Positions 24,640-36,472 of a stretch of 64,000 bases of DNA are shown piece after piece. The position numbers were made by a program, and so were the translations under genes. The stretch comes from Circinella minor (taxonomy: Eukaryota; Mucoromycota; Mucoromycetes; Mucorales; Lichtheimiaceae). The stretch lies in assembly GCA_016758965.1 (NCBI GenBank), contig JAEPRB010000082.1:62001-126000 (forward strand). The letters run 5' to 3'. Every line of letters begins with the position of its first letter. The first letter of the stretch is position 1. The notes below the pieces were generated by a model, which saw only the letters and a program-made list of their open reading frames with translations, did no database searches and was not told where the DNA came from.

Positions 24640-27351
24640 ATGTTTGGTTTCACAAAAAAGTCTTCACAGCAAACTTCAGTTAGCAGTAATGAAGGTGGCA
24701 GTAGCGAAAAGAAAGGGGTTATTCACGAGGAAATTGCCAGCGGGCTGGATCATGATGAATTTATTCCTCCGACAGATAAAGAACTTCGTCGATTGATGTT
24801 AAAGATCGACCTTCGAGTTATTCCATATATTGCAATCTTGTATTTATGTTCATTTTTGGATCGTGTTAATATAGGTAAAAAAAAAGAAAAAAAAAAGATC
24901 TGATAGCAGTAGTTACATACAAAGGAAAAATGAAATAAACAGTCATTTAAATATTATTGTAATTATAATTTCTAGGGAATGCAAAGGTAGCAGGTATGAC
25001 TGAGGATATGGATATAACAGAGGATCAATACAACTGGGCACTTTCTTTGTTTTTTATTGGTTATGTAAGTGCAATAGCAATCTATATTATTAAAAGCACA
25101 TTCTGATGATGATATTAATAAATGATATACAGGTGGTATTTGAGGTTCCGTGTAACTTGGCTTTGAAAGTCGTTGGTCCAAGAATTTGGATACCGTTGGT
25201 AAGTAAAAAAAAAACTTAATTACAGACATACATAACTATAGCAACGTAAGCTATATAAATTCTATAAAATAATACTTATATAATATAATTGTAGATTATG
25301 GTTGTGTGGGGTGTTATCATGGCATTAATGGCGTTATGTAGTACTGGTCAAGGGTTAATGGCTTGTCGCTTTTTCTTGGGTGTCGCAGAAAGGTAAATAT
25401 TGGTTTTAATTCAAATAAGATCAGAAAAAACTTTATAATAATGCAAGAAACAATAGTGGTTTGTATCCAGGCGCACTCTTTTATCTTTCAAAATGGTACA
25501 CAAAGCGACAACAAGCTTTTCGAATCGGTTTGTTCTATAGTAGTTCTACTCTTGCTGGTGTACGTGCTATTATTATTATTAACTATATTTTAAGATTATC
25601 AAACATATGTACAACGTATATCGCTAACTTATTTTTTATTAAATAATATGATGGTGATAATAGGCTTTTGGAGGTGTGTTGGTAAGTAATTTAAAATTGG
25701 TGGTATATAAAAAAGAATAAAGAGAAACTCATCCTAGATATATATATATATATAATTAGGCGTATGGTATTAGTTTTATGGATGGATTAAGAGGGCTACG
25801 TGGATGGCAATGGATTTTCATTATTGAAGCAATTCCTACTTTACTTTTTGGTATTTTGACATATTTTGTTCTTCCTGATTATCCAGCCAAGACATCATGT
25901 AAGTATATAAATTTAAACTTATTTAATTTATTAGAGGGGTATATAAGAGAAGAGATTAAATATGCTCCTTTTGATTCTGATAATTGTTTATTTTTTCATG
26001 ATCCCTATACATAACAGTTTTAAACGAACGAGAACGTGAAATTATCGTCAGAAGAATTATTGAAGACGCAGGACCAGCTACAGAAACTCATTTTTCATGG
26101 AATCAAGTTATTCAAGCATTTTTGGACTGGAAGGTGTATGCCTATTCTCTTTCGTATATTTGCGGAGCGATTTGTGTTTATTCTCTTGCCATGTTTATGC
26201 CTAGTATTGTTCAAGGCATGGGATATACGTCACGACTTGGTAAATCTTTTTTATTCACAGTATTTTTGTTACTTAGAACGTTGACTAATTCTTTATTTCT
26301 TTTTATAATATTAGAGGCCCAACTCATGAGTGCTCCACCCTATGTCTTTGGTAATTATCTTTATTTCCACATATAATATACATTTACGAACATTTCCGAT
26401 AGCTATATACTAACTACAAAATCTATTATATTATTATTAGCATGGATTGCAACCATCCTCAACGGATACAGGTAAATAAGCAAAAGTGGTTTTTTTTTTA
26501 AAAAAAAAAAAGCAATATCAAATAAAAGCAAAGCCATAGTATATATTAATCTAACGAACATTTGTTAAATATAAAGTACCGATAAATGTGGAGAACGAGG
26601 ATTTCATCTTGCGGGTGTTGGATTTGTTGCTTCTTTAGGCTATGTGCTTTTAATAACTTTACAAGATTATGGATCTGTGGCTGTATATATTGCAGCCATT
26701 ATTACAACTACATTCGCATTTGCCACTAATCCCCCAATGGCGGGATGGTTCTCTAATAATTTCGGAGGAGATACCAAGCGAAGTGTTGCAATGGCTTTTG
26801 TTTTAACTATCGGTAATAGCGGAGGAGCGGTAAGAGATTATTATGATTATTTTTTGCTGTGATACGTATCGATTAGATTAGATCAATGTTATTTAAGCAA
26901 CTAATAACAATATGCTTTTAATTATGGTATAGATTTCCGGTCATGGTAAATAACATAAATATAATGATACTAATTAATGAAACAAATAAAAGAAGATAGA
27001 TAGATATACTAACAATGTCGACACATTATAATACTATATTAATAGTGTATCGAGCTGATGATGCTCCACATTATATTCGAGGTCATACAATCTGCCTTGC
27101 TCTGATGTTGTGCGGTGCAATGTTAGCACTTTTACTAAAATACTTATTATACCGTGAAAACAAGAGACGTGATAACCTGACTCCTGAAGAACATCGAATT
27201 GAATGTGAACGTAAAGAACCCTGTGATAAGGTAAAAAAAAAAAACCTCGGACGGGCTTTATTCTGCATTTATTGAATATTATACTTAACTAATTATATAT
27301 TCTTAAAATTAATGATGTTTATAGCATCCAGATTTCAGATATATTTTATAA
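24640..27351 (+). CDS. MFS transporter, anion:cation symporter family (Dal5/Tna1-like), paralogue 2
   Basis: Fourteen exons: 24640-24874, 24976-25064, 25133-25198, 25295-25392, 25457-25559, 25664-25681, 25760-25898, 26018-26239, 26315-26350, 26441-26471, 26577-26829, 26933-26945, 27046-27230 and 27325-27351. They give 504 residues with every phase preserved. Four exons are under 35 nt (18, 31, 13 and 27). Motifs match paralogue 1: FLDRVNIGNAK, CRFFLGVAESGLYPG, GWQWIFIIEAIPT, LNERERE, APPYVFAWIATILNGY and TDKCGERGFH, then YRADDAPHYIRGH and terminal HPDFRYIL. It has extra introns compared with the others, for instance inside FLDRVNIG|N and IWIPL|IMV. Its likely role is proton-coupled uptake of an organic anion or vitamin at the plasma membrane, with substrate unknown. 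Confidence 0.9.
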
Positions 27352-27365
27352 ACATATTACGCTTG

Positions 27366-27368
<3 letters not shown>

Positions 27369-27400
<32 letters not shown>
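27369..27400. repeat. (AT)n microsatellite 3' of MFS paralogue 2
   Basis: Thirty-two bases of alternating AT beginning 18 bp after the stop codon of paralogue 2. No function inferred. Confidence 0.85.
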
Positions 27401-27404
<4 letters not shown>

Positions 27405-28338
27405 TTACTTTCTTTTGACTTTTTTGATACAAAAGTTAGAAACAAATCCTTGTACAATAAATCAACTATTACTGCATATGATTGTGTATTTATTATCACT
27501 ATACTCTTTGTCTTTCTTAATTTAATAAGATTTGGAACTCTTATGTAATAAATTTCTTACTTTAATTTATTTATACTTTGATATTCTTTTTTTTCCAATG
27601 CTTTTTGTCTTATCATACTTACTTAATAGATTGTATGTAATTCATTACAATCAAAACAAGAAAGAGAAGTACTTTAAAAAGAAGAAGAAATTATATTATT
27701 ATTGGATATGTACCATAAAAGTACAAGATAAACTTTTTGTGGTCATGACAAAAACAATTGGCTTAACGAGCTATTTTGAAACATAAAAAAAATTAACCTT
27801 AATCCTTGAATGATTGTACATGCAGTCGTATCAATTGTGGGAAACACTCTCTTAATAGTTTGTTAAGCTAAAAGAACAAAAAGAAGGAATGTAGTATACA
27901 ACAGTTCTATCGATTCTTTAAAACAATCATAATGTAAAATAAAATAAAAGAACATTTTCCAATGATAGAAATTAATGCGAAAAAAAAAACGATCTTTTGC
28001 TCAGAATGACAATAGTGCATGAATCAACGATAAGTTTGATGCATATGAGAATAATTACAAGGTTTGCTGGATTTTAAAGAACCATTGTATAACACAAGCA
28101 ATGATTTGTTTTTAGATATGAAGGAGCATTTATAATAATTAGTTGTTATGGTTATAAATTAATACATATTACGTATCATTGAAAACAAAACAAAAAATAA
28201 TGATTAATATTATAGTAATACACTTTATATATTTTCATTTGAAAGTGATTTATTATTGTGTTTGATTTTTACATTGGTTCGATATTTTTATTTTGTTCAG
28301 TGATGGGGTAATGGTAGTGTTATAGGAAGATTATTTTT

Positions 28339-28524
28339 TTACCACGCTATTCGGTCTTCTCGTACGTACAACATCGTCGTTCTCTCATCAAGAACAATTT
28401 CATGATCTCAGATCTTGATAAAAATGACATGATAAAGCATATAGCTTTCTTTTGCTATCAGAAAACGATCGATATTCTTGATCACAAGAATATTTTTTAT
28501 GCTCCCTGAACCCAATTTTTCAAC
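28339..28524 (-). pseudogene. Possible decayed coding fragment, unrecognised
   Basis: On the minus strand about 60 codons from 28524 carry only one internal stop and read like protein, for example KNIDRFLIAKESYMLYH and later DERTTMLYVREDRIAW, before a stop. In sequence this AT-rich a stop is expected far more often. I do not recognise the family. It could be a mobile-element relic or chance. Confidence 0.25.
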
Positions 28525-28949
28525 ATTTAGAAATAAGGTTGAACTGCCAAAACATGAGAAAGGTTTCAGTAAAGCAGCTGGTGTGTGAATTTATTTTATT
28601 ATTGAATGACTAAATTTTCTCCACAAAAAAAAAAAAAAAAAACTTGGTACTGTACCTGAGTCATTAATAGCTAAAGTACTACACTACAAAGGAAAAATAA
28701 AACTTTGATTTTTGGACACGCTACGTATAATGTTTTCTATTATGAGCTATATATTACTCTTGCTCTCTATCTCTCAAGAGTCTTTGCTTCTGTATTTGAA
28801 TTTCGTGGGTTCACTATCCCAGACTTATGTATAATAAAAAAAATCAAATTGATCCCAATATAAAATTTGGAAAAGAAATTATAAAATCGCTTTCTTATTT
28901 TTACATATTCTAAAACATTTTTTTAATCTTTCTTTTTCTTTGACAAGAA

Positions 28950-31346
28950 ATGTCTGATTATTCTTCTTCATCAAATCAAGATATATCGAATTTACAAAAA
29001 GACAAACATGATGGAAAAGTCCACATTGTTCATAATGAAAAGATATCTGTCTATGTTCCTCCAGATGAAAAGGAAGTTCGTAAATTAATGTGGAAGTTAG
29101 ATCGACGTATTGTTCCATTGGTTGCTATTCTTTATTTATGCTCATTTCTTGACCGGGTTAATATTGGTCATGCTAAACTTGCCGGTATCATTGATGATCT
29201 TCAAATGTCTGAAAACATATACAATTGGTCCCTGTCTATTTTTTTTGCTGGTTATGTACGTATATATGTTTTTTATTTGTTAAGAAGTTAGCATGTAAAT
29301 TAATGTAGCTATTGCTAAATTTTTGATTTTGGATATAATAATATAGGTTATATTTGAAATCCCAGCAAACATGTTCTGTAAACTTCTCGGACCACGTATA
29401 TGGCTTTCAATTATTATGGTTGTATGGGGAGTTATCATGGCAGTTATGAGCGAAGCTAAGAATGGTGCGGGATTGATGGCAGCGAGATTTTTCCTTGGTG
29501 TTGCTGAGGTTGGTATTTTATATTTTTGGGATGATCACTATTTAGGTATATACAACATATATATCTTACTAATATAATAATTACTAACTTTTCTATGCAT
29601 AACATACTTTTTTTATATATATAGGCTGGTTTGTTTCCTGTACGTTAATATTTATTATTACTATATGTTTTCTTTTATAAAAAAACTCACTATTGTTTTT
29701 TTTTGGGATTTAATTTAGGGTGCAGTCTTTTTGATTTCAGTATGGTATCCTCGCAGTAGTCAAACTATAAGGACAGCAATATTTTATGCATCTTCTACTC
29801 TCGCTGGTGTAAGTTAATATTTAAATAATGTATCTTTTATTATTTAATCGTAATAAGTATATATGATTACTTACTCAGTTTTATAAATTAATAGGCATTT
29901 GGAGGCGTTCTTGCATTTGGAATTATGTTTATGGATGGGTTACAAGGACTGACGGGGTGGCAATGGATTTTTATTATTGAAGCGTTGCCTACACTTATCT
30001 TTGCATTCGTTACATTCTTCTTCTTACCAGATTATCCAGAGAATTCATCATGTAAGTTTTTTTTATAGCTACGTCTAATAATAAGCAGCGCCAATATTAC
30101 ATACGGATCTTAATCTCACGATCCTCTTTTTTCTTTAAAAAAAAGTTATTAATGAACGAGAACGAGAGATCATTGTCAATCGTATCAAGGAAGATGCTGG
30201 TCCAGCCACTGAAACTCACTTTTCATGGAAACAATTTTTTTCAACATTCACTGATCTTAAACTATATCTTGTATCAATTTTATCACTTTGCTGTTGCTGT
30301 CCTATGTATAGTTTATCACTTTTTATGCCAACGATTGTTCGGGATATGGGATTTTCAAACTTAACAGCTCAAGCTGTAAGTGCTCCACCGTTAAGTATTG
30401 TTTCAGTAGTAAAATAACAGTACAAAAGAAAAAAAAAGTCTACCTAATTTATATACGTAATAAGATTATTAACAAATATGTCTTTTATTATACTACTATA
30501 TGCGCTACTCAAATTTAGATATGTTTTTGGTAAGATATTTCAACAATTGTTCTCTTTTTTTTTTTTGGATAATAACTAATGTTGCCTTTTTTTTTTCTCA
30601 CACTTTTTCTTTTGTGTGTGTATAAATAAAGCTTGTGCTACCACACTCGGATTTGCTTTTAGTGCTGATCGACGTGCTGAACGTGGGTTTCATTATGCTA
30701 TCGTTTCATTTATTGGTATGATAGGATATATATTATTAATTACTCTAAGAGAACAAGGAGCGGCTGCGAAATATGTAGCGGCAACGATTTCTTGTTGTGG
30801 TGCATTTCCATTAATTCCTTTATCCGCTGCATGGAACTCTAATAATACGGGTGGACATACAAAACGTGCTGTATCCATTGCTTTTGTGGCAGGTATTGGA
30901 AACTTGGGAGGGATTTTATCAGGTAAATTTTAAACATACATAAACTTTCTGTTATATATTATATATACTTATTGATAACTTATATATATTTTAGGTCAAA
31001 TGTAAGTTTTTATATTGTAAAATTATAATTATTAAATAAAAATAATCAATAATCAATAATCAATACCCATCTTTTTATATACTATTAGGTATCGATCTGA
31101 TGATGCACCTCATTATGTACGAGGTCATACTATTAGTTGTATTATGATGGGAGTTAATATAATTGTGGCATTCATTTTACGATTTCATCTTGCTCGTGAG
31201 AATAAACGACGAGATAAATTAACACCAGAACAACATCGTATTGAATGTGAAGGTGAAGATTTGTGTGATAAGGTAAAATATAATAATCAATATATATATA
31301 GGCATAAACATACGTATTTTAGAATATATCATTAAAAAATGAACTT

Positions 31347-31386
<40 letters not shown>

Positions 31387-31413
31387 CATCCTGATTTTAG
31401 ATACATTATTTAA
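28950..31413 (+). CDS. MFS transporter, anion:cation symporter family (Dal5/Tna1-like), paralogue 3
   Basis: Eleven exons: 28950-29255, 29347-29508, 29625-29639, 29719-29808, 29895-30051, 30146-30389, 30519-30529, 30632-30922, 30995-31001, 31089-31272 and 31387-31413, giving 497 residues. The structure includes exons of 15, 11 and 7 nt, each required to keep phase and to rebuild motifs shared with the other two copies (AGLFP; APPYVF; SGQMYRSDD). Family motifs are FLDRVNIGHAK, ARFFLGVAEAGLFP, GWQWIFIIEALPT and the terminal HPDFRYII. The donor at 29509 (GTTGGT) is weak. A perfect GTAAGT at 30376 lies within coding sequence and must be ignored. Plasma-membrane uptake of an organic anion is inferred from the family. 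N-terminal sequence differs most from the paralogues. Confidence 0.88.
31352..31383. repeat. (AT)n microsatellite in the last intron of MFS paralogue 3
   Basis: About 32 bp of alternating A and T just before the last acceptor. Paralogue 2 also carries an (AT)n run (27369-27400), but there it lies just after its terminal exon, so the two are not strictly at the same position. Confidence 0.8.
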
Positions 31414-31768
31414 GAAAAGATAAATTTGGTGGATTGTATACGTACATATATACCTATTATAAAGAAGTATTTGGATGATGATTAAAGTTTAAAAAGTGTA
31501 CATTTGTATAGTAAAATGTACATAAGTTGTACGTCATTAAAAAACAAATAATATTCGTATAATAAAATAAATAATAATGCAGGGTTTAGATCTATACTTT
31601 ATGCAATTATATATAAATAATTTATATCAATCCATACCCCACCCCCCAACCTCGATTTATTTAAATGAAAAGTACGTAGAATTTATTTATAAGCAAAAGT
31701 AAAAAAAAAAAAAAAAAAAGGGTTGGATATACAATCGAATTAAAGAAAGGAAAATTATATAATAAGAT
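31414..31768. other. Convergent 3' flanks of MFS paralogue 3 and atg8
   Basis: About 355 bp of AT-rich sequence with a C-rich word near 31637 and an A19-like tract near 31701. No gene seen. Confidence 0.6.
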
Positions 31769-32392
<624 letters not shown>

Positions 32393-32396
32393 TGTT

Positions 32397-32478
32397 CTAA
32401 TTATAAATAAAGAATGAATTTAGGAAAAAAAAAAAGTGCTTTACTATGAAAATTACTATTGAATTATTTTTATTTTAC
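32397..32478 (-). other. Probable 5'-UTR intron of atg8
   Basis: Four bases upstream of the atg8 start codon the minus strand reads TTATAATTAG, a good acceptor. An AAG|GTAAAA donor lies at 32478, enclosing an 82-bp AT-rich stretch. Size and signals match the coding introns of this gene. Transcript data would confirm it. Confidence 0.5.
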
Positions 32479-33139
32479 CTTTGTTCAGTTAATTGAAAGT
32501 AAAAAAACAAAGAGAGAAAATACAAAAATCGACTGCGTAACTAGAAAACCTGCGCATGATATGATCGTTTGAATTTAGCCAATCAATTATTATCTGGGTT
32601 TGAAGCTTCTAAACCAAAAAGTACACAGCCAATCATTCTTTATGAAATATATATTATGCAGATAATTGTTGCTATTCTTTTAAAAAGACCACTGATAATA
32701 AATGGTGTTCGTAATATCATATTAATTACTATAATATGAAAAAATCATGTATTGGTAAACAAATAAAACTATATTATTATGTATGTAATCAGTGGTAATT
32801 AAATAGTATAAATATATGAAATTCATTATTGAATAACGTTGATTTGTAATAGAAAAAAAAAAAAAAGGTAGAATAAGGTATCTTTATTTTATATTTTATA
32901 GTTAATAATAATTAAAAAAGTAACAAGGAACAATTGACAAAATGTATTGAGGAATTTACAAAAGAAGATAAATAAAACAAAATATGGTAGTTTTATTTAC
33001 TAAAACATATGAACCAAAAATCAAAAAAAAAAAAAAAATGTTTAAATAATAATAATGCTAGTTAGCAGAACGTAAAAGGAAGGGGAGAAGAAGAATAAAC
33101 ATATATATAATTAATGAAAAGGGTTACATGACTCTATTA
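32479..33139. other. Upstream region of atg8 and 3' flank of the 7TM gene
   Basis: About 660 bp between atg8 and the stop of the minus-strand 7TM gene. It is AT-rich with several A-tracts (32852, 33019). No gene seen. It should contain the atg8 promoter. Confidence 0.55.
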
Positions 33140-35670
33140 TTAATGAGCATCTGGTTTGTTGTTGTTGTTTGTGTTTTGTGGACCATAAAGATTAACATAT
33201 CTTTGTTGTGGTTGAGTATCATAAAGATTATTAGAATTCCATGTTTGATCTTGTATATCAGCGTCTTCAGGAAATAAATTTGATTCACTCATTTTGTCGT
33301 TTCGGATGTTGTATTCTCGTAAACCTTGAAGCCATATCCGAGGTAACATAAACACAATGATACACAAGGCAATTGCTCCACAAATTCGAACCATAATGGT
33401 ATAAACCGTATAAACAATGGCAGATTGATCACTGTTCATATAGGGTACATAAATAAACACAAAGTGAACAAGAGGACCAAGAATAGCTATAGCAGATAAG
33501 ATAAGCACTGCTATAAACGAACCCTTGAATGAACGTATATCTTGATAATGGTTTCCTTTATACATCATAATAAAAAAGATGATACAATGTGTAAACACTG
33601 GTAAAATCGTAGTAAGGACATGAAAAGCAATAAACAACCCATGGCTACTACCAGTTAAAAAAATCACTTCTATAACTGCAGTGAGTATGTGAAAAGCAAT
33701 CAGAAATACTGTCCACAAATAAATAAATTGAACGGTCTTGGGTACCCCATTCGTTTTTTTGACAGAACCATAAACTTGTAATCTTGAATGAGTTGTTATA
33801 TTTATAATACTGAATAGGAGGCACCATAATAGAGATGGAAAAATATTTTGGAAAATCCTGGAAGGTATAGCCAATACGAATGACGATCCTGCACCCAGAT
33901 TACTGGCAAAAGAGAATATTTGACTTAGAACAAGGGACATGGCACTGACAAAACTAAGCCAGGAGACGATTTTGTATTGTGATGCAATTCGAACGAGTAA
34001 CATAATTGATCCACCGATAGCGATGGTAGCTAAAATAGCTGTTGGGACATTAAGTCCTAAGTAGAGTCCTATATCGCCATCATAATATCTATGGTATAAT
34101 AAGACACTATCCATTATTATTATTTGAAAAAAAAATGGAAATTTATAATGGTCACGTAATAAAAAAAAAATAGAAAAAGTAAAAGAAGTGAGATGTTTAA
34201 TTTGTCTTTTTAACTTTTGAATTAGTTTAAAAAGGATTCTTATAAATAGAATTTTTTTTTCTTTTTATGCGACACAAAAAAAAACCAACTTTATTTCGAT
34301 TTACATGAGGCTCAGCACTGTTCATTTATCGGCGAGTATAAACGCTGAGCACAGGTATGGTATATATAAGATAAACTAACTACAATGATTCACGGTAATA
34401 AATCATTATTAAATATGACGCTTCTATTTTTTTTAAAAAATAATAGTCGTTATTAATGTATATAATTCATTTTACAAAGATACGTTATTTTAGCAAACGA
34501 TAATGAAAAAACAAAGCATTGCTATGATGAATCCATGTATTTTAATAAAGCAAACTATCAGAACCCCGTTCTATTTTTACAGAAAACACAAAAAAAAAGT
34601 GATACGAAACTGTCGGTATGTTAAAATTGTACATCTCAAATACACCATAGGAATCACTACATTCGACAATAAACATAGAAAAACACTTACACTTTACCTC
34701 TTAACAATTGAATGGTCATTTACAATATATTGATTCTGAACTCATGATAATAATTGAATTGCTTCATAAAAATAACTTTAAGATTATTTTTTTCATGTCG
34801 AATAAATCTTTATAATTTAAGAACATATGAATTAGATAGATTTTGTGGAAATTTTACTGGAAGAATCGAAAAAAATAAATAAAATGAAGATCTCATGCCT
34901 CCATTTCTTATGTCACGTTACACAATAAACAGTGTGCTATTATTAGATTTATTTCATAATTATTATTCCAAGATTTTTTCTTTCGATATTTTAGTTCATT
35001 TTTAATCTAATAAACGAAGATTTATAATTTATATTAACTTACATGTTGAGACCGGATAAGTAACAGAGTCTTGAAGCTTGTCATAACTCCATTCTCATAT
35101 GGATTAAGGTCAGTCGTATGTACATGTAATCTATGCTGTACAACAAATTTTTTAACTCGATAACTAGGCGTCCCGGAAAAGCAACCGAAATTTCGATTAC
35201 GTATTGACCAAAGAATTGAAAATAAAAGTGGTGATTGTCCCAAAAAAATCATTATGGTCAGGTACCTTGTCCTATCCGAAAAAAATTCAAAGATCGTACA
35301 GACATTTAAGAGTTAGTAGTAGAGAAAATAATACAATCTTCTAAAAGATTAAAATAATTTATAATAGAAAAGTTTATATGGATGGTAATGGTACATGGTA
35401 TATATTGGATACAGTATACCATATAGTTTAGGATATAATCAACTGTAATGTTGTAAGACCATTATACGAAGCTATAACCTACCATAAGGTTGTTGATCGA
35501 CATGCTTATCCGTGGAATATAAAGAATAGATCATAGCATTTAGTTGAGCACATGGTTAAATATAGAAATATTACAGAATAGATATGCTCTATGTAGAAAT
35601 GCTGATTATTGATATTAGTTAGATGTTAATAAATTAGCCTCTGATATTTTAAAGTATATTTTATACTAAT
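33050..35670 (+). repeat. Direct segmental repeat containing the 7TM gene, copy 1 (copy 2 about 46565-49220)
   Basis: Sequence around the 7TM gene from about 33050 to 35670 recurs at about 46565-49220 in the same orientation, coding and noncoding alike. Shared noncoding words include TACATGAG...AACGCTGAGCA near 34305 and 47820, and GATCGTACAGACATTT near 35290 and 48847. Copy 2 carries an extra segment of about 180 bp near 48530-48715. Boundaries are approximate, judged by eye. Confidence 0.75.
33140..34114 (-). CDS. Seven-transmembrane (GPCR-like) protein of unknown function, copy 1
   Basis: A single exon of 324 residues. Seven hydrophobic segments can be drawn, at about 16-42, 48-72, 88-112, 128-152, 160-188, 200-225 and 232-262. 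They are followed by a hydrophilic, Asn/Gln-rich C-terminal tail. Short loops carry paired basic residues, and the arrangement resembles a receptor-like 7TM protein, but I do not recognise a named family. A clearly related 320-residue copy lies at 46698-47660 in the same orientation, and the homology continues well into noncoding DNA on both sides, so the pair arose by segmental duplication. Both have intact frames, which suggests both are under constraint. Start chosen at 34114 by agreement with the paralogue. Confidence 0.8.
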   Translation of the reverse strand: MDSVLLYHRYYDGDIGLYLGLNVPTAILATIAIGGSIMLLVRIASQYKIVSWLSFVSAMSLVLSQIFSFASNLGAGSSFVLAIPSRIFQNIFPSLLWCLLFSIINITTHSRLQVYGSVKKTNGVPKTVQFIYLWTVFLIAFHILTAVIEVIFLTGSSHGLFIAFHVLTTILPVFTHCIIFFIMMYKGNHYQDIRSFKGSFIAVLILSAIAILGPLVHFVFIYVPYMNSDQSAIVYTVYTIMVRICGAIALCIIVFMLPRIWLQGLREYNIRNDKMSESNLFPEDADIQDQTWNSNNLYDTQPQQRYVNLYGPQNTNNNNKPDAH

Positions 35671-36472
35671 GAGAAATTTCTGTATAGTCAAGAAGGTCAT
35701 TTCTTACTTTTCATGCTCAAAAAAAACGCACTAATAAAGCTATTCTAATCAAATAATACAAAACTGTTATCTTTTTTTTTTTGCGAATAATATTAGACCA
35801 CGCTGATACTAATGAGCAGTGAAAATTGATATACTTTTATATTATTTATTTCGGTAGGCTGGTTTCAAGAGTGTAAAATAATATTATACAGAAGAAGTGA
35901 TTATATATAAAAGCAATAATCAAACAATTTCTTGATAAAGTGTATTTAGTATTCTACTGTTAATATTCCAAAAGTATTGGCTATGGAGCTTAGCGCTGTA
36001 TCACTATAATTGTAAACTACAAAGAAACAAGTCGCACAGATACGTAGAACTACCCATTTTTTTAAGCTAATAAAAAACGTGTGCATCTTTTCTATATACT
36101 TACAGCTTTTCAACCATCTTCAATGAAGCACCGGGTTTTGCTTACGTATTGATATTATGCACTTTTTTGCATAATGTATAATACTGTTTTTGGGCAACAT
36201 AAAATAGTAAACTTTTGCTTCATAACGAAATAATTTTTTACAAAGAAAAGAAACTCGTTCATTAAAATTTATATCTAGAAACATTGTCATTATTATGTCT
36301 AGCAAGAAGAGAGGGAAAAAAAGAGGTACTATTTGTATACGTGTAATACATCCATTTTTTTATTGTTTTAATAAATATAATATAAAGCTACAACTATAAA
36401 GGAGTACAATACTACCACTTTGGCGTATTGTTGAAGCTATATAATTCTTTATATAGATGATAGCTATTATCA
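34115..36472. other. Intergenic, part of a segmental duplication
   Basis: About 2.4 kb without a supported gene. From 34115 to about 35670 it matches 47661-49220 in direct orientation. From about 35670 to 36080 it matches 46190-46560, again direct. A 72-codon ORF at 35034-35252 (minus) is not kept open in the second copy. The last part is the 3' flank of peptidase copy 1. Confidence 0.6.

Larger units (their letters stand above)
27352..28949. other. Intergenic between tandem MFS genes
   Basis: About 1.6 kb. The left part is the 3' flank of paralogue 2, starting just before a 32-bp (AT)n run at 27369-27400. A possible decayed coding stretch lies at 28339-28524 on the minus strand. The right end, rich in T and TCT runs before 28950, is the likely promoter of paralogue 3. 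Nothing else was recognised. Confidence 0.5.

Noticed and set aside
28790..28840. GTGGGTTCACTATCCCAG hairpin resembling a tRNA T-arm
   Set aside because: Only this arm is present; no acceptor or anticodon stem pairs upstream.
30374..30381. Perfect GTAAGT donor in MFS paralogue 3
   Set aside because: Splicing here would delete the conserved VSAPP segment; the codons read AQAVSAPP, as in the paralogues, so it is coding.
35034..35252. 72-codon ORF (minus) with a transposase-like DLNPYENG word
   Set aside because: Not kept open in the duplicated copy near 48440-48860 and no other transposase feature is present.
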